From contig NZ_CP048630.1 in NCBI RefSeq assembly GCF_010669125.1, positions 4,274,001 to 4,338,000 on the forward strand: DNA of 64,000 nt, in the 5' to 3' direction. The stretch is from Ancylobacter pratisalsi. GTDB taxonomy: Bacteria; Pseudomonadota; Alphaproteobacteria; Rhizobiales; Xanthobacteraceae. Position 1 is the first letter of the stretch. The number at the start of each line of letters is the position of its first letter. The position numbers were made by a program, and so were the translations under genes. The notes below the pieces were generated by a model. The model was not told the origin of the DNA. It saw only the letters and a list, made by a program, of their open reading frames with translations, and did not search any database. Below are positions 57,129-64,000 of this stretch, one piece after another.

Positions 57129-58142
57129 TCAGGCGACGAGGAACCCGGCGCCAACCGGGTCCTTGCGATCGATCATCCACCGCGCCGTGCCGAGCAGACC
57201 CGCCGTTCCCTTCACCGTCGGACGCACCGCACGCACGTCGTTCAGCTTCGTCTCGCCGATCAGGCAGCCCTCGAATGTGCCGGTGCCGAGCAGACCTTCG
57301 GACTTGATCGGCTGATTGAGGCCCATCACGCCGCGCGCTTCGAACATCGCCATCATGGCACTGGTGCCCGTGCCGCCGGGCGAGCGATCGAGCTGGCCGG
57401 CGCTGAAGACATGCACGTTCTTGTAGAGCGCCCCTTCGATCGTCGGCTCGTGCCAGAAGGTGACGTAGTTGAAGTTGTTGATGTGCCCCGCCGTCGGATG
57501 CTGGATCTTCACCTTTTCGCGGATCGCCTCACGGGCCATGATGCCGAGGCGCGAGAGCTCGGAGCCGTTCTCCGGACTGATGCGGAGCGCGGTGCCGCGC
57601 AGGTCGATGATGCCGAAATAGTTGCCGCCCCACACGATATCGGCCTTCAGCGCGCCAACGCCGGGAAGGTCGAACGCGATGTCCTGCGCCGCCACATAGG
57701 CCGGCACGTTCTCGAAGCGCGTCCACAGCACCTCGTCGCCCTCGGTGGCGACTTCGGCCTGCACGAGGCCTGCCGTGGTCTCGAAACGGATCCTGGTGAT
57801 GCCGTCATCCGAGCGCCGCACGAACCCTTGGGCCACCATCGCCATCGCAACCGCGATCGTGCCGTGGCCGCACATGTGGGAATACTGCGTGCCGTCGATA
57901 TAGATCAGGCCGGCATCGTAGTCGGGCGAGGAAGGCGGGGTCAGGAACACGCCGAACATGTCGCGATGCCCGCGCGGCTCGCGCATGAGCGAGGTGCGCA
58001 CCCAGTCGTAATTGGCTTCGAGGAAGGCACGCTTCTCGATGATCGAGGAGCCCGCCGGATAGGGAATGCCACTGTGGATGATGCAGAGCGGCTCGCCCTC
58101 GGTATGCGTGTAAATGACGTCGAAACTATCCAGCTTGCGCAT
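57129..58142 (-). CDS. Proline racemase superfamily protein with Cys/Gly active-site pair
   Basis: A 337-residue member of the proline racemase / 4-hydroxyproline epimerase / trans-3-hydroxyproline dehydratase superfamily. It has the opening IYTHTEGEPLCII, the first catalytic Cys in YSHMCGHGTIAV, and the second motif DRSPGGTGTSA. In proline racemase the second motif is SPCGTG, and in trans-3-hydroxyproline dehydratases the Cys is Thr. Here that position is Gly, so a classical two-base racemase is unlikely; a dehydratase or other activity on a proline-like compound is more plausible (inference). It is the last gene of a unit with an ABC importer. Confidence 0.85.
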   Translation of the reverse strand: MRKLDSFDVIYTHTEGEPLCIIHSGIPYPAGSSIIEKRAFLEANYDWVRTSLMREPRGHRDMFGVFLTPPSSPDYDAGLIYIDGTQYSHMCGHGTIAVAMAMVAQGFVRRSDDGITRIRFETTAGLVQAEVATEGDEVLWTRFENVPAYVAAQDIAFDLPGVGALKADIVWGGNYFGIIDLRGTALRISPENGSELSRLGIMAREAIREKVKIQHPTAGHINNFNYVTFWHEPTIEGALYKNVHVFSAGQLDRSPGGTGTSAMMAMFEARGVMGLNQPIKSEGLLGTGTFEGCLIGETKLNDVRAVRPTVKGTAGLLGTARWMIDRKDPVGAGFLVA

Positions 58143-58161
58143 GGCGAAGGCTCCGTTGGTA

Positions 58162-58953
58162 TTACCGATGACGCTCGGACAACATGTCGAGCCCCATCAG
58201 CAGATCGAGAAGGATGATGACCAGCGCAGCCGCGACGATGGTGATCGCGGAAACGGCCGCGATCGTCGGATCGATCGTGTACTGCACGTAGTTGAACATC
58301 TTCACCGGGATGGTGTTGAGCGCGGCGGTCGTGTTGAAGATCGACAGCTCGACGTTGATCCAGGAGGAGATGAAGGCGAGAAGGCCGCCCGAGACGATGC
58401 CGCCGCGGATCTGCGGCAGGACGACCAGAAAGAAGGTGGCCAGGGGCGTGGCGCCGAGGTCCATGGAGGCCTCTTCCAGCGCGCGCTGCTCCGGGGTGAG
58501 CAGCGGGAGCACCGAGCGCAGCACGAAGGGCGTGACAATGATCACATGGCCGACGAGCAGCGCCTCGAAGGAGCGCACCAGCCCGATGGTCGTGCCGAAC
58601 TGCATCAGCGCAGCGCCAAGCACGACATAGGGAAGCAGAAGCGGCGACATCAGCAGCGAGGAAACCGCCGCACGCCCGGCAAAGACGTAACGCGCCAGCG
58701 CGAGGCTCGCCGGGACCGCGAGCAGGACCGCGACGATTGTCGCGGCCAGCGCCAGCAAGGTCGACGTAATGAAGGCCGACACATAGGACGGATCGTTGAA
58801 CAGCACGCCGAACCATTTCAGCGTGAACCCCTGCGGCGGGAACGCCAGATAGCTGGTTTCGGTCAGCGAGGTGCCGATGATCACGACGAGGGGCAGCACC
58901 AGATAGACGAGTGCGGCAAGCGCAATGAGGCGGACGAGCAGGCGCGCGATCAT
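58162..58953 (-). CDS. ABC importer permease, PotC type
   Basis: Second permease of a polyamine-type (spermidine/putrescine/opine family) ABC importer, with 263 residues and about six membrane helices. It carries the EAA motif LEEASMDLGATPLATFFLVVLPQI. It overlaps the previous permease gene by four bases and lies 19 bases before the racemase-like gene, so the whole set is probably one operon. Confidence 0.9.
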   Translation of the reverse strand: MIARLLVRLIALAALVYLVLPLVVIIGTSLTETSYLAFPPQGFTLKWFGVLFNDPSYVSAFITSTLLALAATIVAVLLAVPASLALARYVFAGRAAVSSLLMSPLLLPYVVLGAALMQFGTTIGLVRSFEALLVGHVIIVTPFVLRSVLPLLTPEQRALEEASMDLGATPLATFFLVVLPQIRGGIVSGGLLAFISSWINVELSIFNTTAALNTIPVKMFNYVQYTIDPTIAAVSAITIVAAALVIILLDLLMGLDMLSERHR

Positions 58954-59798
58954 GCCGCTTTCCTCCCCCCGTCACCGATACGTCCGGCGATGGTGACCAG
59001 GATCAGGGTGAGCACCAGCAACGTGACGCTGAGGGCGGCTCCGTAGTGGAAGTCGAACACCGAGGAGTATTGCTGGAAGATCAGCATGGAAAAGACGGTG
59101 ATCTGTCCGCCGGAAAGCAGGGCCGGCGTCACATAGGCGCTCACCGCCAGCGCGAACACGATGATGGCGCCGGAAACCGCGCCCGGAAGGCAAAGCGGCA
59201 GGGTGACGAACCAGAAGGTGCGCGCCGGCCCGACGCCGAGATCGGCGGAGGCCTCTTCATACGCCGTGTCGATCTTGGCCAGCGCGTTGCCGACCGAGAG
59301 CACGACGAAGGGCATCAGAATATAGACCATGCCGATGAGAATGCCGGTCTCCGTACCCAGCAGGCGGATCGGGCGTTCCGTGAGGCCGAGGCCCAGCAGC
59401 CCCTGATTGATCAGGCCCGTCCGCCCCAAAAGCACCATCCAGCCGAAGGAGCGCACGATGTTCGAGGTGAACAACGGCACGATGATGAGGATGACGCAGG
59501 TACGGCGCCAGGCCCGCCAGCGCACGATGCGCACCAGATACCAGGCGAGCGGAAAGCCGATCAGCATGCAGATCGCCGTGGTCGCCAGCGCAATGCGGAA
59601 CGTCACCCACAGCACGTCCCAATGATACTGGTCGAGCAGGATTCGCGCGTAATGGGCCGCGGTAAGGCTGCCATCGTCAGCGGTGACGCTGGAGACCGCG
59701 ACCACCACCATCGGCGTCAGGAAGAACGCGACAAAAAAGGCGAGCGGCGCGAACAGCAGCAGGGCCAATCGGGTGCGGGGGGCGATCACCGTCCTCAC
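58950..59798 (-). CDS. ABC importer permease, PotB type
   Basis: First permease of the importer, 282 residues with about six transmembrane helices. The EAA motif reads YEEASADLGVGPARTFWFVTLPLCLPG. Four-base overlaps link it to the ATPase gene upstream and the second permease downstream. The substrate is not determined; polyamine-type systems also import opines, amino-acid betaines and similar cations. Confidence 0.9.
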   Translation of the reverse strand: MRTVIAPRTRLALLLFAPLAFFVAFFLTPMVVVAVSSVTADDGSLTAAHYARILLDQYHWDVLWVTFRIALATTAICMLIGFPLAWYLVRIVRWRAWRRTCVILIIVPLFTSNIVRSFGWMVLLGRTGLINQGLLGLGLTERPIRLLGTETGILIGMVYILMPFVVLSVGNALAKIDTAYEEASADLGVGPARTFWFVTLPLCLPGAVSGAIIVFALAVSAYVTPALLSGGQITVFSMLIFQQYSSVFDFHYGAALSVTLLVLTLILVTIAGRIGDGGRKAA

Positions 59799-60838
59799 TC
59801 CGCGATCAGATGCAGCGCGGCCGGGCGCAGGCCGAGGGTAACGGGGCTGCCGGCGGGAAATTCGGTTCCCGACATGCCCAGACGCGCCACTTTCAGCTGA
59901 AGATCACCGCAGCGCACGAGCAGCGTCGTCATCGGGCCAATGGCAAGCACCTCCTCCACCACGCCCGGAGCCGTGGCGATGCCATCCGGCGCCGTGCCCT
60001 CGATGAGGGAAATGTCCTCCGGGCGGACCATCGCGCACCGCATGCCATCGGCCGCCGGCAGTTCCAGCCCGGCAATGGCCAGGCGCACCCGCCCCGGCCC
60101 TGCCTGCTGCACGGGGATAAGGTTCGGCTCGCCGACGAACTCGGCCACGAAGCGGGAGACGGGCGCCCGGTAGATCTGCGATGGCGTGCCGATCTGTTCC
60201 ACGCGGCCGGCATTCATCACCACGATCCGGTCGGCCATGGCCATGGCCTCCTCCTGATCGTGAGTGACGAAGATGAAGGCAATGCCCAGCTTTTCCTGGA
60301 TATGCTTGAGCTCGACCTGCATGCGGCGGCGCAGCTTGAGATCAAGCGCGCTCAGCGGCTCGTCCAGCAACAGCAATTTGGGTCGGTTCACGATGGCGCG
60401 CGCCAGCGCCACACGCTGCTGCTGGCCACCTGACAGTTCACGCGGCAGGCGCGGGCCCATTTCGCCAAGGCCCACCAGATCCAGCGCGTCGCAGGCACGG
60501 GCATGGGCTTCAGCCCTGCCGACGCCGGCGCGGCGGGGGCCATAGGCGACATTGTCCAGCACGCTCATATGGGGAAACAGAGCATAGCTCTGGAAAACGG
60601 TGTTCAGCGGCCGGCGATGGGGCGGTGCGCTGGTGATGTTCTCGCCGTCGATCACGATGCGGCCGCTGTCGGGCATCAGGAAGCCGGCGATGCAGCGCAG
60701 CAGCGTGGTCTTTCCGCAGCCGCTGGGTCCAAGCAGGGCGATGAACTCGCCCGCATCGACGCTCAGGTCGATGTCCCGCAACGCCTGATGCGCCGCGAAG
60801 CGCTTCGAAACGGATTCGATGGAGAGAAGTGGCTGCAC
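59795..60838 (-). CDS. ABC importer ATP-binding protein, PotA type
   Basis: A 347-residue ATPase with Walker A LLGPSGCGKTTLL, signature LSGGQQQRVALARAI, Walker B LLLLDEPLSALDLKLR, and a C-terminal TOBE-like domain (EFVGEPNLIPVQ, MVRPEDISL). This matches PotA/FbpC-type importers. It starts 194 bases after the binding-protein gene and overlaps the permease gene by four bases. Confidence 0.93.
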   Translation of the reverse strand: MQPLLSIESVSKRFAAHQALRDIDLSVDAGEFIALLGPSGCGKTTLLRCIAGFLMPDSGRIVIDGENITSAPPHRRPLNTVFQSYALFPHMSVLDNVAYGPRRAGVGRAEAHARACDALDLVGLGEMGPRLPRELSGGQQQRVALARAIVNRPKLLLLDEPLSALDLKLRRRMQVELKHIQEKLGIAFIFVTHDQEEAMAMADRIVVMNAGRVEQIGTPSQIYRAPVSRFVAEFVGEPNLIPVQQAGPGRVRLAIAGLELPAADGMRCAMVRPEDISLIEGTAPDGIATAPGVVEEVLAIGPMTTLLVRCGDLQLKVARLGMSGTEFPAGSPVTLGLRPAALHLIAE

Positions 60839-60995
60839 GAGTCATGTCCTGGCGGGAGAGGCGGACGGTCGCCTGAAAGGAGGCCGTCCCGTATCAGCGA
60901 AGCCAGATTACGCCAGAGAGCCTGCGCGGATGGCTCGCAATGCCGGATTCAAACAGGCGTCTCTGGGGCCAATAAAGTCGCGTGCGGCGCTCCTG

Positions 60996-61014
60996 CCGGG
61001 CCTTCCCGGCCCGG
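60996..61014 (-). other. Hairpin between binding-protein and ATPase genes
   Basis: CCGGGCC and GGCCCGG are perfect 7-bp arms around TTCCC, 19 bases after the binding-protein stop. Hairpins here commonly raise the binding-protein mRNA level relative to the rest of an ABC operon by protecting its 3' end. Confidence 0.5.
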
Positions 61015-61032
61015 AAGGAGCGTGCACGGGGC

Positions 61033-62073
61033 CTATTTGCGGGCGATCTCGCGGTTCCAGGTGTCAACGAGTTCGGCGCGTTTGGCGTTCACTTCGGTCC
61101 AGTTCAGCAGGTAGAGGTTCGCCACCGAACCATTCTCGCCCCATGGCAGCTTGCGTGCCGTCTCGGGAGAAACGGTGACGCCCTTCACCGAGGGGCCGAG
61201 GAACAGCTTCTCGGCGAGGCACTGCGAGGCACTGGGCGTCAGGGCGGTGTTGATGAACGCCTGCGCCATTTCCTTGTGCGGGGCGTTCTTCACCAGATGG
61301 AGGCGCGCATCGGTCGCCCATACGCCTTCCTTGGGTACGGCGAAGCCGATCGGCAGGCCCTTGGCGATGAGATCAAAGGCACCGACATTGAAATGCGCGC
61401 CGATGATCGCCTCGCCGCTCTGGAACGCGTTGGAGGCCGCGCCCGAGCTGTCGAAGAACAGCGCCGGCTTCAATTCCTTGATCTTGGCGAAGACCGGAGC
61501 GAAATCGCCGGCGGGCGCATTCCAGATCTTGTGCAGGAAAAACAGGAACGGTACGCCCGAGGAGTTGGCCGGAGAGGGTATCGTCACCGCGTCGGCATAT
61601 TCGGGCTTCCACAGATCGTTCCAGGACGTCGGCGCCTGCTTGATTTCCTTGGTGTTGTAGGTGAGGCCCAGCGAATAATAGCCTGTACCGACACTATAAA
61701 TTCCGCTGTCGTTCTTATAGACGGCCTCCGGCAGAGTGCCGGCGAGGTTCGGCACGCCCGCCTCGGTGATCGGCTCCAGCACGCCCGCGGCTTCCGCCAG
61801 CTCGCTTACGCCGCCGTCCATCCACGCGACGTCGATGGTGGGAGCCTCCTTCTGCTGCTGGAGCTTGGCAAGCGTGACGGTGGAGGTGCCGACCTCCGGA
61901 ATGACGGTGACACCGGTCGCCTTGGTGAAAGGATCGGCGACGCAGGCTTTGAAGGCGTCGCCCCAGTTGCCGCCGTACCAGGCGACATGCAGAGCGTCCT
62001 GCGCCGATGCCGGCGCAATGGCGGCGGCCAGCGCGAACGCCGATGCCGTAACAAGACCATGGAAGCGTGCCAT
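61033..62073 (-). CDS. ABC importer periplasmic substrate-binding protein, PotD type
   Basis: Periplasmic binding protein of 346 residues for the polyamine-type importer. It has a signal peptide ending ASAQ, then HVAWYGGNWGDAFKACVADPFTKATGVTVIPEVG, and TWKPEYADAV-like PotD/opine-binding features. The ATG at 62073 follows GGGGAGA, better than the upstream ATG at 62091. It is the first gene of the operon and is divergent from the GlxA-type regulator, which probably controls it. Confidence 0.9.
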   Translation of the reverse strand: MARFHGLVTASAFALAAAIAPASAQDALHVAWYGGNWGDAFKACVADPFTKATGVTVIPEVGTSTVTLAKLQQQKEAPTIDVAWMDGGVSELAEAAGVLEPITEAGVPNLAGTLPEAVYKNDSGIYSVGTGYYSLGLTYNTKEIKQAPTSWNDLWKPEYADAVTIPSPANSSGVPFLFFLHKIWNAPAGDFAPVFAKIKELKPALFFDSSGAASNAFQSGEAIIGAHFNVGAFDLIAKGLPIGFAVPKEGVWATDARLHLVKNAPHKEMAQAFINTALTPSASQCLAEKLFLGPSVKGVTVSPETARKLPWGENGSVANLYLLNWTEVNAKRAELVDTWNREIARK

Positions 62074-62159
62074 GTTGTTTTCTCCCCTCATGTGCAGGCG
62101 GCGTCATAATCGCCATCTGACGCAGCGACGGCTTGCAGGATCGGGCCAGAAACTTTGAT

Positions 62160-63239
62160 ATGGGCGACATGCTGCATACGCCATCCTCACCTGCCGATCG
62201 TGCGGAAACGGGAGGCACTCCCGCCGCGTCGGCCCGTACCTCGCCGCTACGCATCGGCTTCGTGCTGCTCGACCAGTTCACTCTCGCGGCCTTCGGCGGG
62301 CTCATCGACGCCCTGCGCCTCGCGGCGGACCATGGCGGACGGAGCCGGCAGATTCATGCGTCATGGGTGGTGATGAGCCTGGATGGCACGCCCCGCCGCG
62401 CGAGCTGCGGTGTGGTCATTTCCGACAGCTCCCCGCTGCTCGACCCGGCGCAGTTTGACTACATCGCCGTGTGCGGCGGGAACGACTATCTCAACGAACA
62501 TCACCCCCCGGCCCTGCTGGACTATCTTCGCCGGGCGGCCGAGGGGCGTGTGCGGCTTATCGGCGTGTGCACCGGCACCTTCGCCATCGCGCAGGCGGGG
62601 CTCGGGGAAAGTCGGACCGTCTGCATCCACTGGAACGTGCTGGAAGCGTTCCAGTCGCAGTTCCCGACACTGAAGGCGGTAACCGACAAGCTGTTCGTGG
62701 ATGAGGGCGACCTGCTCTCCTGCGCGGGTTCCACCGCCGCCATCGACCTCGGCCTCTATCTGGTCACCCGTCATTGCGGAGCAGCCAAGGCGAACCAGGC
62801 CGTGCGTCACATGATGTTGCAGGGCATGCGTCCGTCTTCGCTGCCGCAGCCGCACTTCTTCGCCGATCTCGCAAAGGTCGCCGATGCGCGCGTGCATCAG
62901 GCGGTTCATTTCATGGAGCAGCGGCTGGACGATCCGCCCTCGATAGACGCCATCGCCCGCTATGTCGGCTGTTCGAGCCGCCAGCTGGAGCGGGCCTTCA
63001 GTTCGGCGCTCGGCATCGCGCCCGCCGCCTTCCAGCGACAGCTGCGCAAGGATTACGCCTGCTGGATGCTGGAAAACAGCCCGCGCTCGATCACCGAGAT
63101 CGCCTTTGACTGCGGTTTCTCGGACGCGGCCCATTTCTCGCGCGAGTTCCGCAATGCCTACGGTGTCTCGCCCCGGCAGTATCGTGCGGATCGCCTCACA
63201 TCGCGCAAAGCCACGGCAGTCGTGTCAGGCAGTGCGTAG
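62160..63239 (+). CDS. GlxA-family transcriptional regulator (DJ-1/PfpI plus AraC HTH)
   Basis: A 359-residue regulator with an N-terminal DJ-1/PfpI-like domain (RIGFVLLDQFTLAAFGGLIDALRLA, the nucleophile-elbow region GVCTGTFAIAQAGL) and a C-terminal AraC-type double HTH (IDAIARYVGCSSRQLERAFSSALGIAPAAF, SITEIAFDCGFSDAAHFSREFRNAYGVSPRQYR). Relatives such as GbdR and CdhR control betaine or carnitine catabolism. The divergent importer and racemase-family gene are likely targets. Starts at 62160 or 62169 are both possible. Confidence 0.92.
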   Translation: MGDMLHTPSSPADRAETGGTPAASARTSPLRIGFVLLDQFTLAAFGGLIDALRLAADHGGRSRQIHASWVVMSLDGTPRRASCGVVISDSSPLLDPAQFDYIAVCGGNDYLNEHHPPALLDYLRRAAEGRVRLIGVCTGTFAIAQAGLGESRTVCIHWNVLEAFQSQFPTLKAVTDKLFVDEGDLLSCAGSTAAIDLGLYLVTRHCGAAKANQAVRHMMLQGMRPSSLPQPHFFADLAKVADARVHQAVHFMEQRLDDPPSIDAIARYVGCSSRQLERAFSSALGIAPAAFQRQLRKDYACWMLENSPRSITEIAFDCGFSDAAHFSREFRNAYGVSPRQYRADRLTSRKATAVVSGSA

Positions 63240-63490
63240 CGCGCCGGGTGGCGAAGCCGGCTCCGACAACAAGGGGGCGGCACCGTTGCCGTGCAGGACA
63301 CCGGTGGATCACTTCCGGCCGGATCCTTTCGGGCGCTTCCTGCCGGCCATACGATCCGCTCGAATGGCGGCCTGCTCGGCGTCGAAAGCCCGACCCTAGA
63401 CGCGCGCACTTTGGAACTGGAATGGCGGCCACGCCTGACCAAGATGAGCACCGTGTCGACGCTGTCGCCCTCTAGCGCCGCCGACGGCGG

Positions 63491-64000
63491 ATGGACAAAT
63501 TGGGCGAGACGGATAAACATATTCCTGCTGGAAATTATTTCGGACCGTCCAAATTGGATCCTCTGAGCGATATTATAGCCCTGCTGCGGCCGAACACCGC
63601 CATCTCCAAGCCCATCACCGGGCGGGGCGAATGGGGTGTTCGCTACGCGCCCCACGATGCCCCCGGCTTCACGATCATTCTGAGGGGTTCGTGCTGGATC
63701 GCGTTTGAAGGAGAGGAACCCTGGAAGTTGGAAAAGGGTAGCTTTCTTCTCCTTCCATCCACGCCGTCCTTCACCTTGAGCAGTCATCCGGGCATCGCCT
63801 GCGAGCAGCGCGATCCGATGGATGTGCCGGTCCGCCATGGTGAACAGCATGGCGCGCCCGAGTTCGAGGCGCTCGGCGGGACATTCCGCATTGAGGCGAT
63901 CAATGCCCCGCTCGTGCTCGCGCTGCTGCCGCGTATGATCCACATCCCGCACTCGGCCGGGCGATCGGTGCGGCTTGGCCGGGTGATCGACCTCATCATG
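63491..64000 (+). CDS. AraC-family regulator with cupin sensor domain (3' end outside window)
   Basis: An open frame that runs off the right edge, with 170 residues visible. From the ATG at 63491 it reads into LDPLSDIIALLRPNTAISKPITGRGEWG, then FTIILRGSCWIAFEGEEPWKLEKGSFLLLPSTPSFTLS. This is the cupin (AraC_binding/cupin_6) N-terminal domain of AraC regulators, which often control a divergent or adjacent oxidoreductase or efflux gene. The DNA-binding half must lie beyond the window. The 251-base gap before it shows no clear operator. Confidence 0.82.
   Translation, partial: MDKLGETDKHIPAGNYFGPSKLDPLSDIIALLRPNTAISKPITGRGEWGVRYAPHDAPGFTIILRGSCWIAFEGEEPWKLEKGSFLLLPSTPSFTLSSHPGIACEQRDPMDVPVRHGEQHGAPEFEALGGTFRIEAINAPLVLALLPRMIHIPHSAGRSVRLGRVIDLIM

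Overview
This window is a 64-kb, GC-rich piece (roughly two thirds G+C by eye) of an alphaproteobacterial chromosome, most likely from a methylotrophic member of the Hyphomicrobiales. Three things point that way: the ntrC-ntrY-ntrX-trkA-trkH-dat-hfq-hflX backbone, the rlpA-dac-tmk-holB-metG-tatD block, and a complete calcium-type methanol dehydrogenase operon with its mxaZYX regulators. The gene content resembles Xanthobacteraceae (Ancylobacter, Starkeya, Xanthobacter); that placement is inference. I found no tRNA, rRNA, insertion sequence, prophage or CRISPR array.

Layout. 1-10.2 kb (+): nitrogen two-component genes (ntrC cut by the left edge, ntrY, ntrX), potassium uptake (trkA, trkH), a D-amino-acid aminotransferase, hfq and hflX. 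10.2-18.4 kb (-): housekeeping genes mazG, a metallo-beta-lactamase-fold hydrolase, tatD, metG, holB, tmk, a penicillin-binding carboxypeptidase and rlpA, several with 4-bp start/stop overlaps. 18.6-22.9 kb (-): a MacB/LolD-like ABC permease and ATPase, a small exported DUF3299-like protein, and an alkaline phosphatase. This set resembles the zinc-responsive cluster of pseudomonads. 23.1-29.8 kb (+): a complete alternative N-type rotary ATPase operon, atpD-C-I-R-B-E-F-A-G. 29.8-31.6 kb (-): a lanthanide-type methanol dehydrogenase (XoxF-like). 31.8-39 kb: accessory genes (peroxiredoxin, DsbA-like protein, LysR regulator, MFS pump, FAD monooxygenase, SDR, GH13 glucosidase). 39.3-42.4 kb (+): an arsenic operon with two unrelated arsenate reductases, Acr3 and ArsH.

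42.4-56.7 kb is the methanol oxidation island. The regulators mxaZ, mxaY and mxaX run leftward. Across a 467-bp regulatory gap, mxaF-J-G-I-R-S-A-C-K-L-D run rightward, followed by a translationally coupled exported beta-propeller. MxaF and MxaI are the enzyme subunits, MxaG is its cytochrome cL and MxaJ a periplasmic partner. MxaR, S, A, C, K and L are thought to activate the enzyme or insert its calcium, and MxaD assists MxaF-MxaG interaction. The two dehydrogenases differ at the diagnostic metal-ligand position (Ala in MxaF, Asp in XoxF), so the cell should be able to oxidise methanol with either calcium or lanthanides. Stem-loops lie after mxaF, mxaJ and mxaI, where expression is expected to step down.

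57.1-64 kb: a proline-racemase-superfamily enzyme with an unusual Cys/Gly active-site pair, a four-part polyamine-type ABC importer, a divergent GlxA-type regulator, and the start of another AraC-family regulator cut by the right edge.

The observations I rate highest are the structured mxaZ-mxaF gap, the Cys-to-Gly racemase variant, the N-ATPase with two carboxylates in its c subunit and a delta-like tail on b, and the beta-propeller coupled to mxaD.
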